NCBI GenBank assembly: GCA_965223115.1
Contig: OZ244982.1
Coordinates: 1,116,001-1,180,000 of the forward strand
DNA length: 64,000 bases
Direction of reading: 5' to 3'
Source of the DNA: CBDCUI01 sp965223115
Lineage (GTDB): Bacteria; Pseudomonadota; Gammaproteobacteria; UBA4575
A program made the translations under genes and the position numbers. Each line of letters begins with the position of its first letter. The stretch's first letter is position 1. The notes beneath the pieces were generated by a model. That model saw only the letters and a program-made list of their open reading frames with translations. It was not told the DNA's origin and searched no databases. Below are positions 57,722 through 64,000 of the stretch, in pieces.

Positions 57722-58111
57722 ATGAGCCTTACACAAGATTTTGCGGACGCTAGCTACATCATCACAGGCTATCAGGCTGACCATGTGTTGATTAATGATG
57801 AGCCTCATATGAAAAGCCTAATCATCTGCCCTGATGAGCTTATCACTACTTGGGATATAACCCATGTAAAGCAGCTCAATAAAGACAACGTAAATACCAT
57901 TATTAAACTTAAGCCTGAAATAGTGCTGCTTGGAACTGGAGAACAAGCAGTATTTCCAGAAGCCAAAATTATTGCCCTATTTGCTAAATACCATATTGGT
58001 ATAGAAACAATGAGCACCCATGCTGCTTGTCGAACGTATGGGTTAATCACAGCCGAAGGCCGACGTGCAGCAGCAGGACTTATTTTCCCAAGTAAAAATT
58101 TTATAGAATAG
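57722..58111 (+). CDS. Mth938-domain protein (DUF498)
   Basis: Small soluble protein of the Mth938/NDUFAF3-like family; function in bacteria unknown. Family blocks are YIITGYQADHVLINDEP, LIICPDELITTWDI, KPEIVLLGTGEQAVFP and the C-terminal MSTHAACRTYGLITAEGRRA. The 129 aa match. It is divergent from alaC and convergent with nlpD (7 bp between genes). It occupies the position where rpoS might be expected after nlpD, but on the opposite strand. Confidence 0.88.
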   Translation: MSLTQDFADASYIITGYQADHVLINDEPHMKSLIICPDELITTWDITHVKQLNKDNVNTIIKLKPEIVLLGTGEQAVFPEAKIIALFAKYHIGIETMSTHAACRTYGLITAEGRRAAAGLIFPSKNFIE

Positions 58112-58118
58112 TCTAATA

Positions 58119-58850
58119 CTAATTCTTAGGCAGAAATTTTAATGGATCAACAGGTTTACCATTCTGTCTAATTTCAAAATGTAATTTTGGTGATTTCGTG
58201 CCTGTACTACCTAACTCAGCAATTTTTTGTCCACGTTTTACAGAGCTTCCTTCTTTCACAAATAATTTTTTGTTGTGTGCATAGGCGCTTAAGTACTGCT
58301 CGCTATGTTTAACAATAATTAAATTGCCATAGCCTAACAAACCATTACCGCTATAAACTACTTTTCCTGCAGAAGCGGCAAGTACATCTTGTCCAACTTT
58401 GCCTTCAATATCGATACCTTTATTACCACCAGCTTTTGTTGAATAAGTACTTATTACTTTTCCTATTGTAGGCCAGCTCCAATCATGTTTGATTGGCTTG
58501 CTTACTTTCTTGTTTTTTACAATGACTTTTGACTTCTTTTTTGCCGATTGAGCTGAACTTGTTTTATGTGAACTCTTACGTGTATAAGTTTCAGACGTTA
58601 CTTGGGATTGAGCAAGTCGAATACGTTGTCCTGCATAAATAGTATAAGGAGGGCGAATGTTATTCCAAGCTGCAAGTTTTTTATAATCAATTCCATGTCG
58701 CCAAGCAATGGAATATAAAGTATCGCCAACTAATACTGTGTGATAGCCATAATCATAATCATAATAGACATCACTATTCCTATTTGTCGCACATGAGAGC
58801 AACATACATATCAAAATACAGGTGTTAGCAACTCGGACAATATGGATCAT
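58119..58850 (-). CDS. nlpD: NlpD-like lipoprotein, LysM plus degenerate M23 domain
   Basis: Amidase activator in the envelope. The lipobox LLSC places the mature Cys near residue 20. A LysM domain covers about 38-82 (VGDTLYSIAWRHGIDYKKLA ... YAGQRIRL), then a basic Ser/Lys linker, then an M23 domain (KGIDIEGKVGQDVLAASAGK ... KLHFEIRQNGKPVDPLKFLP). The first metal-site His is Asn in GGNKGIDIE, as in E. coli NlpD, so it should activate AmiC rather than cut peptidoglycan. The 243 aa are shorter than NlpD of E. coli. Last gene of surE-pcm-yqaA-nlpD. Confidence 0.9.
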   Translation of the reverse strand: MIHIVRVANTCILICMLLSCATNRNSDVYYDYDYGYHTVLVGDTLYSIAWRHGIDYKKLAAWNNIRPPYTIYAGQRIRLAQSQVTSETYTRKSSHKTSSAQSAKKKSKVIVKNKKVSKPIKHDWSWPTIGKVISTYSTKAGGNKGIDIEGKVGQDVLAASAGKVVYSGNGLLGYGNLIIVKHSEQYLSAYAHNKKLFVKEGSSVKRGQKIAELGSTGTKSPKLHFEIRQNGKPVDPLKFLPKN

Positions 58851-59434
58851 TAATGCAATAATTTAAAATAAGCAATTACAGCGATAAGTAATAAGACCGT
58901 AAGCCAACCAATCCATTCAACATATTTTAAAACGAAAGGTTCAAGTTTTGGGCCAGCATACTTAAGCAAGCCAGCAACAAGAAAAAAACGTGCGCCTCTA
59001 CCAACGAATGAAGCGGCCACAAAAGGTAGCATTGCCAAAGAAAGCAACCCTGCCGTAATAGTAAATAGTTTGTAAGGAATAGGTGAAAACCCTGCAATAA
59101 ACACTACCCAAATACCCCACTGATCAAACCATGTACGTGCAGTTTCAAATTTACTCCAATAAGATGATGTTTGTAACCAAGGTTCAATAAACTCAAAAGC
59201 AAAAGCACCAATTAAATAGCCAAAAATACCACCCAAAACTGAAGTGAAGGTTGTTAAAAACGCAAACCACCAAGCACGATCCGGACGCGCTACTGACATC
59301 GGTGCAAGCATTACATCAGGGGGGATTGGAAAAAAAGAAGATTCAGCAAAACTTAAACCACTTAAATAATACGTAGCATGCGGATGTTTTGACCATGCCA
59401 TGACTCTATTATATAAAGAAGTAAATAATTTCAC
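58850..59434 (-). CDS. DedA-type membrane protein YqaA
   Basis: VTT/SNARE-associated (DedA) family membrane protein of the YqaA subgroup. Blocks HPHATYYLSGLSFAESSFFP, PIPPDVMLAPMSVARPDRAW and GIWVVFIAGFSPIPYKLFTI (the Pro-containing re-entrant repeats) are characteristic. Helices are at about residues 56-78, 111-127, 131-155 and 172-190. DedA proteins influence lipid carrier recycling and membrane homeostasis. The 194 aa match. It overlaps the nlpD start by one base and follows pcm by about 20 bp. Confidence 0.88.
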   Translation of the reverse strand: MKLFTSLYNRVMAWSKHPHATYYLSGLSFAESSFFPIPPDVMLAPMSVARPDRAWWFAFLTTFTSVLGGIFGYLIGAFAFEFIEPWLQTSSYWSKFETARTWFDQWGIWVVFIAGFSPIPYKLFTITAGLLSLAMLPFVAASFVGRGARFFLVAGLLKYAGPKLEPFVLKYVEWIGWLTVLLLIAVIAYFKLLH

Positions 59435-59454
59435 TTAAATAATCTTATATGCCG

Positions 59455-60120
59455 CTATACATTTCCATGCACAAGTGGAACAAAGCTGACTGCTTCTAGT
59501 GATTTTTCAACTACTCCATCTTTTGTTTTCTGTAATAATTTTAAATCTTGTATCTCTGAAGTTCTTCCAACTGGTATAACAAGACTGCCACCTTCTGCTA
59601 ACTGATCGATCAAACTCAAAGGAATTTCTTTTGGTGCAGCTGTTACAATTATTGCATCATAAGGTGCATAACTTTCCCATCCCCATGAACCATCTGATAA
59701 CTTGAATTTAATGTTACGCAAGCCTAATTGCATCGCACGCCTACGCGCTTGCTGATAAAGTGGCTCAATCCGCTCTACGGTATAGACTTCTTTAACTAAG
59801 GCCGATAGTACCGCAGCCTGATAGCCTGAACCGGTTCCAATTTCCAGAACTTTATTAGGAACTCCTTTTTGCATAATCGCTTCTGTCATCCTTGCCACGA
59901 CATATGGCTGTGAAATAGTTTGTTTATGCCCAATTGGCAACGCAGTATCCTCATAAGCCCTAGATGCAAGCGCCTCATCTACAAATAGATGTCTAGGTAT
60001 ACTTCGCATGGCTTCTAAAACCTTTATATTCCGAATTCCTTTTTCTTCTAAACGTGCAATCAAACGATCTCTCGTTCGTTGCGATGTCATACCAATACCT
60101 TCATGTATATTTTGTTTCAT
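59455..60120 (-). CDS. pcm: Protein-L-isoaspartate O-methyltransferase
   Basis: Repairs isoaspartyl residues in aged proteins using S-adenosylmethionine. The sequence shows SIPRHLFVDEALASRAYEDT, then LPIGHKQTISQPYVVARMTE near residue 77, and SAM motif I KVLEIGTGSGYQAAVLSALV near 100. The C-terminal LAEGGSLVIPVGRT is typical. The 221 aa match. It lies 10 bp after surE, the classical pair. Confidence 0.95.
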   Translation of the reverse strand: MKQNIHEGIGMTSQRTRDRLIARLEEKGIRNIKVLEAMRSIPRHLFVDEALASRAYEDTALPIGHKQTISQPYVVARMTEAIMQKGVPNKVLEIGTGSGYQAAVLSALVKEVYTVERIEPLYQQARRRAMQLGLRNIKFKLSDGSWGWESYAPYDAIIVTAAPKEIPLSLIDQLAEGGSLVIPVGRTSEIQDLKLLQKTKDGVVEKSLEAVSFVPLVHGNV

Positions 60121-60130
60121 GGATATATAT

Positions 60131-60886
60131 TCAATCTAATTTACAATTGTCTACCCAGTCGGCTACAGCTTGCATTGCATTATAGTGTGTTAGATCTAAG
60201 TGCATGGGAGATACAGAAATATAGCCATTCTTAATTGCATGAAAATCTGTACCCGGCCCTGCATCTTGTTCAGGACCCGCTGCCCCTACCCAATAAATGG
60301 GCTTGCCACGTGGATCTTCAGATTTAATAACCGGCTCGGCTTTATGGCGATTTCCTAAACGTGTTGTTTGTATTCCTTTTAACTCATTTTTAGGTAAATC
60401 TGGGATATTAATATTAATGATTACATCACTTGGAAGTTGAGTAGAAGCAAGTTCATTGATCATTTTATAACTTACTTGTGCAGCATCTTCTAAGTACCTA
60501 GGTTGAAACGAGGTAACAGAAATCGCGACAGCGGGTAAACCCAAAAACCTGCCTTCTATAGCTGCTGCTACGGTACCAGAATAAATAACATCATCACCTA
60601 AATTAGCTCCTGAATTAATGCCAGAAACAACAATATTAGGTTCATTCTTAATGAGACCTGTGATGGCTAAGTGCACACAATCCGTGGGGGTTCCATCTAC
60701 ACTGAACCAATTTTGCCTAACTTTTTGGGCACGTATTGGTCTTTCCAATGTCAAAGAATTACTCGAAGCACTACGATCACGATTCGGTGCAACAACTGTG
60801 ATATCACCTAATTGTGCAAGTGCATCAGCTAAAACCTTAAGGCTAGTAGCGTGTATCCCATCATCGTTACTTAACAAAATATGCAT
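60131..60886 (-). CDS. surE: 5'/3'-nucleotidase SurE
   Basis: Metal-dependent survival nucleotidase acting on nucleoside monophosphates and short polyphosphate. It opens MHILLSNDDGIHATSLKVLA with the metal Asp pair at residues 8-9, then VVAPNRDRSASSNSLTLERP near 36 with the Ser/Asn ligands, and GTPTDCVHLAITGLI near 65. VSGINSGANLGDDVIYSGTV follows near 86. The 251 aa match. First gene of surE-pcm-yqaA-nlpD; divergent from the Smr gene with about 87 bp between starts. Confidence 0.96.
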   Translation of the reverse strand: MHILLSNDDGIHATSLKVLADALAQLGDITVVAPNRDRSASSNSLTLERPIRAQKVRQNWFSVDGTPTDCVHLAITGLIKNEPNIVVSGINSGANLGDDVIYSGTVAAAIEGRFLGLPAVAISVTSFQPRYLEDAAQVSYKMINELASTQLPSDVIININIPDLPKNELKGIQTTRLGNRHKAEPVIKSEDPRGKPIYWVGAAGPEQDAGPGTDFHAIKNGYISVSPMHLDLTHYNAMQAVADWVDNCKLD

Positions 60887-60973
60887 GGCGGTAGCTGAAA
60901 TTACTTAATGTGGAAGGTAGAATAAAGCAAAGCTAATAGTAGCAAATAAAATTATCCTAATGGAAATACCAAT

Positions 60974-61528
60974 ATGTCAGATCAAGGAAGTTCCAAATCA
61001 AATAACATTCCACGATTTGCAGATCTTTTTGACCAAGTTAAGCCCTTGCCTGCAGAACGTACTAATCTAGCAGAAGACACAACCCCAAAACCAGACCCTA
61101 TACCCAAGGAAAGCATAAAAGATCAGCAACGCGTTTTAGACGAGTCCCTTGACATGAGCATTGATCATGAAGACATACAACCGGGAGATATTCTATCTTT
61201 CTGTAGAGCTGGAATTCAGAAGAACATTTTTCGCAAACTAAAAAAAGGCCAATTTAGTGTTGGTGCAGAATTGGATTTACATGGTATGACAATTGCCGAG
61301 GCCCAACCTGTATTAAGTAAATTTATCCAAATCTCTAGAGAAGAAAATATACGCTGTGTGCGCATCATCCATGGCAAAGGTTATGGCTCGAGTAATAAAG
61401 GCCCAAAACTTAAGCCTATGGTTAATAAGTGGTTGCAAAGACGCAATGAAATTTTAGCGTTTTGTTCTGCACGACCCATAGATGGTGGAACAGGTGCTGT
61501 CTACGTATTATTAAAATCTCTTTCTTAA
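60974..61528 (+). CDS. Smr-domain protein (SmrA/B type)
   Basis: Smr domains bind or cut nucleic acids; SmrB of E. coli cleaves mRNA at collided ribosomes. The N-terminal half is polar and probably disordered (PAERTNLAEDTTPKPDPIPK). The Smr domain at about residues 95-184 contains ELDLHGMTIAEAQPVLSKFI and RCVRIIHGKGYGSSNKGPKL, with the DLHG and HGKG motifs of the family, then GGTGAVYVLLKS. The 184 aa match the stand-alone proteobacterial type. Monocistronic. Confidence 0.88.
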   Translation: MSDQGSSKSNNIPRFADLFDQVKPLPAERTNLAEDTTPKPDPIPKESIKDQQRVLDESLDMSIDHEDIQPGDILSFCRAGIQKNIFRKLKKGQFSVGAELDLHGMTIAEAQPVLSKFIQISREENIRCVRIIHGKGYGSSNKGPKLKPMVNKWLQRRNEILAFCSARPIDGGTGAVYVLLKSLS

Positions 61529-61728
61529 CCGGATATCTCATTGCAGCTATTCAAGTGATTGAGCATCTGAATGTTCAAGTATCCTTGAAATATTATTATT
61601 CCGTATAATTGTCTACATAAACTATTTTAAAAGAAAACAGGTTTATCAAAAATCTATTCGGTATTTTATGAATTAATCTCTAAATTAGATTATAGTTTTA
61701 AAAATAATATAATTTGAGGACTTCTATT

Positions 61729-62349
61729 ATGCCAAAATTTATACCCTATATTTGTATTTTAATATTTTGCTTTTTTCTTTCTAGTTGTGGCATTAATAAT
61801 ATACCGACCTACGATGAAGCAGCAGATGCTGCATGGAGTGAAGTGCTTAATCAATATAAACGTCGTGCAGACTTAATCCCTAATTTAGTAGAAACAGTTA
61901 AAGGCTTTGCTGCACAAGAAAAAGATGTGTTGACATCGGTTATTGAAGCTCGTGCAAGAGCCACACAAATGCAAATCCCTAAAGATATTTTATCTAACCC
62001 ACAAGCTTTTCAACAATTCCAAGCTAGCCAAGATGCATTGTCTTCGGCATTATCGAAATTACTAGTTGTCGTTGAACGTTACCCAGATATTAAATCAAAT
62101 CAAAACTTTTTAACTTTACAATCCCAGCTTGAAGGTGCAGAAAATAGAATTGCAGTAGCAAGAAGAGACTACATACAAGCGGTGCAACGCTACAACACCG
62201 AATTACGTACTATTCCAGGCAGATGGTGGCGCGCACTTATGTACTCAGACTCCGAGCCAAAAGAAAATTTCACTGCCCCAGAATCCGTACAAGAAACTCC
62301 TAAAGTTGATTTTTCTAAACCACCTAAAGTCAACTTAGACGAAAATTAA
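61729..62349 (+). CDS. LemA-family lipoprotein
   Basis: LemA-family membrane-attached helical protein. I choose ATG 61729 because GAGGA lies 8 nt upstream; a TTG at 61714 is possible. The signal peptide ends in the lipobox LSSC (Cys near 19), so it should be a lipoprotein. The sequence YDEAADAAWSEVLNQYKRRA, then DLIPNLVETVKGFAAQEKDV, VIEARARATQMQ and LEGAENRIAVARRDYIQAVQ is classic LemA. The 206 aa match. It heads a three-gene run with two TPM-domain proteins; LemA/TPM pairs are common, function unclear. Confidence 0.92.
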   Translation: MPKFIPYICILIFCFFLSSCGINNIPTYDEAADAAWSEVLNQYKRRADLIPNLVETVKGFAAQEKDVLTSVIEARARATQMQIPKDILSNPQAFQQFQASQDALSSALSKLLVVVERYPDIKSNQNFLTLQSQLEGAENRIAVARRDYIQAVQRYNTELRTIPGRWWRALMYSDSEPKENFTAPESVQETPKVDFSKPPKVNLDEN

Positions 62350-62381
62350 TTAATATTTATATTGTAAAACTACGATTAATA

Positions 62382-63254
62382 GTGATCAGATTTTCACTTA
62401 AGCCAATTGTTGGCTTATTTTTATGGCTTATATGCTTATATGCCATTGCAACACCTAATTTTCCGGAATTAACGGGAAGAGTGGTCGATCAAGCAAACAT
62501 CTTGTCGTCTGTTATCGAAATAGAGCTCAAGCAACTACTGGAAACCCATGAAAACAAAACCAGTAACCAACTAGTTGTAGTAACGTTAAAGTCATTAGAA
62601 GGCTACGCCATTGATGACTATGGATACCAATTGGGGCGGCATTGGGGCATTGGACAAAAAGATAAAAATAATGGTGCATTACTTATCATTGCACCTAATG
62701 AGCGTAAAGTGCGAATTGAAGTAGGTTATGGCTTAGAAGACACTTTAACTGATGCACTAAGTAGTTACATCATTAACCAGAATATTGTCCCTTATTTTAA
62801 AAAAAATGACTTTGATACAGGGGTACTTAACGGTACAAAAAACATCATAAAATCATTAAATCAAGAGCCAAATGAATACAACCCAAAACAAAAATCCCGC
62901 ACTAAACCTGGCATAGGCAGTTCAATCTTTACTTTAATTCCACTATTTGTACCACTTATTTTTATTGGTGAAATATTTACTTCTCGAAAACGAGGTAACT
63001 TTTTTAGAAGTCTATCACTGGGTGGTTTTTTTGGTTTATTAGCATGGGCAATAACCACTTCTATCGTAATCAGCTTAGGTGTATTTGCCGTTATTTTCAT
63101 AATGAGCCTATTTGGGCGAGGCGGCGGCGGCATGAATGGCCATAATGGTGGCGTTTATTTTCCAGGTGGGTTTGGTGGAGGCACTTTCGGAGGCGGTGGC
63201 TTCGGTGGGGGTGGCGGTTCATTTGGCGGGGGCGGTGCTTCTGGAAGCTGGTAG
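62382..63254 (+). CDS. TPM-domain protein with Gly-rich C-terminus (YgcG-like)
   Basis: Signal peptide (residues about 8-23), then a TPM domain (residues about 28-160) with FPELTGRVVDQANILSS, NQLVVVTLKSLEGYAIDDYG, GALLIIAPNERKVRIEVGYG and LEDTLTDALSSYIINQNIVP. Membrane segments lie at about residues 180-200 and 210-245, followed by a Gly-rich tail (GGGFGGGGGSFGGGGASGSW) typical of YgcG-type proteins. The 290 aa match. The start is GTG at 62382. Some family members affect photosystem assembly or carry phosphatase activity; the bacterial role is unknown. Co-transcribed with LemA. Confidence 0.88.
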   Translation: MIRFSLKPIVGLFLWLICLYAIATPNFPELTGRVVDQANILSSVIEIELKQLLETHENKTSNQLVVVTLKSLEGYAIDDYGYQLGRHWGIGQKDKNNGALLIIAPNERKVRIEVGYGLEDTLTDALSSYIINQNIVPYFKKNDFDTGVLNGTKNIIKSLNQEPNEYNPKQKSRTKPGIGSSIFTLIPLFVPLIFIGEIFTSRKRGNFFRSLSLGGFFGLLAWAITTSIVISLGVFAVIFIMSLFGRGGGGMNGHNGGVYFPGGFGGGTFGGGGFGGGGGSFGGGGASGSW

Positions 63255-63256
63255 AC

Positions 63257-63922
63257 ATGACACATTTAACGAACATTGAAAAAGAAGAAATTCGGCAAGC
63301 GATACGTGCCCAGGAAGCCTGTACAAGCGGTGAGATTGTTACTGTTATAACTCGTGCAAGTGATTATTATCTATATATTCCAACTTTATGGGCAGCTTTA
63401 TTAGCATTAATCACTCCTTATATCTTGCACCTTATTCACTATCAATTTCATTTTCTAAACAACTATCCTCTCATACACCTAAGTCAACATTTACATTTAA
63501 GTGTCTATCAAATTCAAATCATTGTATTTTGTTTTTTTGCATTATTATTTAGATGGCCTTGGTTAAAAATGCAGTTGATACCTAAATATATTAAACATAC
63601 TCGTGCCAGTCGCCTTGCGCATGAGCAATTCTATAACCAGGGTTTACATCTAAAAGAGCAGAGGACAGGATTACTGATTTTTGTATCTGTTGCAGAACAT
63701 TACGTAGAAGTGTTGGCCGACAAAAATATTAATGATGTTGTTGAAGAAAATACTTGGGAAGAATTGATTACAACATTTATTTCCAATGTTAAAAAACGTA
63801 ATATTAAACAAGGGTATTTAACCGCTATAAAAAAAGCTGGTGAAATTTTAAGGCAACATTTCCCCTCTAAGCCCGAGAAAAATTTCAATGAATTATCAGA
63901 TCACTTAATAGAGCTAGATTGA
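63257..63922 (+). CDS. Second TPM-domain membrane protein
   Basis: A TPM domain interrupted by membrane helices: N-terminal KEEIRQAIRAQEACTSGEIV and TVITRASDYYLYIP, helices at about residues 41-62 and 83-103, then RASRLAHEQFYNQGLHLKEQ, TGLLIFVSVAEHYVEVLADK and NINDVVEENTWEELITTFIS. It lacks a signal peptide and a Gly-rich tail. The 221 aa match the companion TPM proteins usually encoded beside YgcG-like and LemA genes. It follows the first TPM gene by 2 bp. The remaining 78 bases of the window hold nothing recognisable. Confidence 0.88.
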   Translation: MTHLTNIEKEEIRQAIRAQEACTSGEIVTVITRASDYYLYIPTLWAALLALITPYILHLIHYQFHFLNNYPLIHLSQHLHLSVYQIQIIVFCFFALLFRWPWLKMQLIPKYIKHTRASRLAHEQFYNQGLHLKEQRTGLLIFVSVAEHYVEVLADKNINDVVEENTWEELITTFISNVKKRNIKQGYLTAIKKAGEILRQHFPSKPEKNFNELSDHLIELD

Positions 63923-64000
63923 AACCATAGAACAAATCTGAGAATTCTTACATATACAAATGTTACTTATATAAATATAAAGATTAAGTTACGCACTAAA

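Overview
The window is an AT-rich chromosomal segment of a gammaproteobacterium. The evidence is gene content and order: uvrC-pgsA-tRNA-Gly, rpmF-plsX-fabH next to yceD/maf and the divergent rluC/rne pair, serS-crcB ... rarA-lolA-ftsK-trxB-aat, alaC-hom-thrC, and surE-pcm-yqaA-nlpD are all neighbourhoods known from that class. I cannot name the genus from the sequence alone. Most of the window is ordinary housekeeping DNA; the accessory parts are a decayed IS3-type transposase at the left edge, a loosely packed stretch at about 14.2-19.6 kb, and one integrated element.

Region by region. 1-634: IS3-family pseudogene and its right end. 931-14155: tRNA-Gly, phospholipid synthesis (pgsA, plsX, fabH), DNA repair (uvrC, family-5 uracil-DNA glycosylase), ribosome genes (rpmF, yceD, rluC), maf, sppA, RNase E with a long leader, a low-molecular-weight phosphatase and a dihydroorotase-like enzyme. 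14156-19666: sparse region with a small Arg-rich protein behind a perfect CRP-type palindrome, a formylglycine-generating-enzyme-like secreted protein, a patatin lipoprotein, an intradiol-dioxygenase-like secreted protein and two tiny membrane peptides too short for routine gene calling.

19667-35040: a 15.3 kb element inserted in the 3' half of tRNA-Ser(TGA). It is bounded by a perfect 60-bp direct repeat, with a tyrosine integrase and an excisionase-like gene at one end and matching tandem 11-bp-spaced motifs inside both ends. It lacks recognisable major capsid, portal, large terminase, tail and RNA polymerase genes. It does carry a protein resembling the T7-type internal virion protein gp14 (apparently read from an ATT start), a scaffold-like protein, a possible small-terminase-like protein, its own SF2 helicase next to a structured, repeat-rich non-coding segment, and a SRAP / SRAP-like / Y-family polymerase cassette behind a symmetric GTTC operator. 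The most economical reading is a phage satellite or heavily reduced prophage related to T7-like podoviruses. This is the most interesting object in the window, and it is an inference from gene content.

35217-63922: housekeeping again. It holds a Bax-inhibitor-1 family protein, yajQ, a MOSC protein, a candidate terminator-ended small RNA, serS-crcB, a glycolate oxidase operon (glcDEF) with a CPA2 antiporter, rarA-lolA-ftsK, a trxB that is visibly GC-richer than its neighbours, aat, a type IV pilin accessory protein, alaC-hom-thrC, surE-pcm-yqaA-nlpD (with no rpoS after nlpD), an Smr protein, and LemA with two TPM-domain proteins at the right edge.
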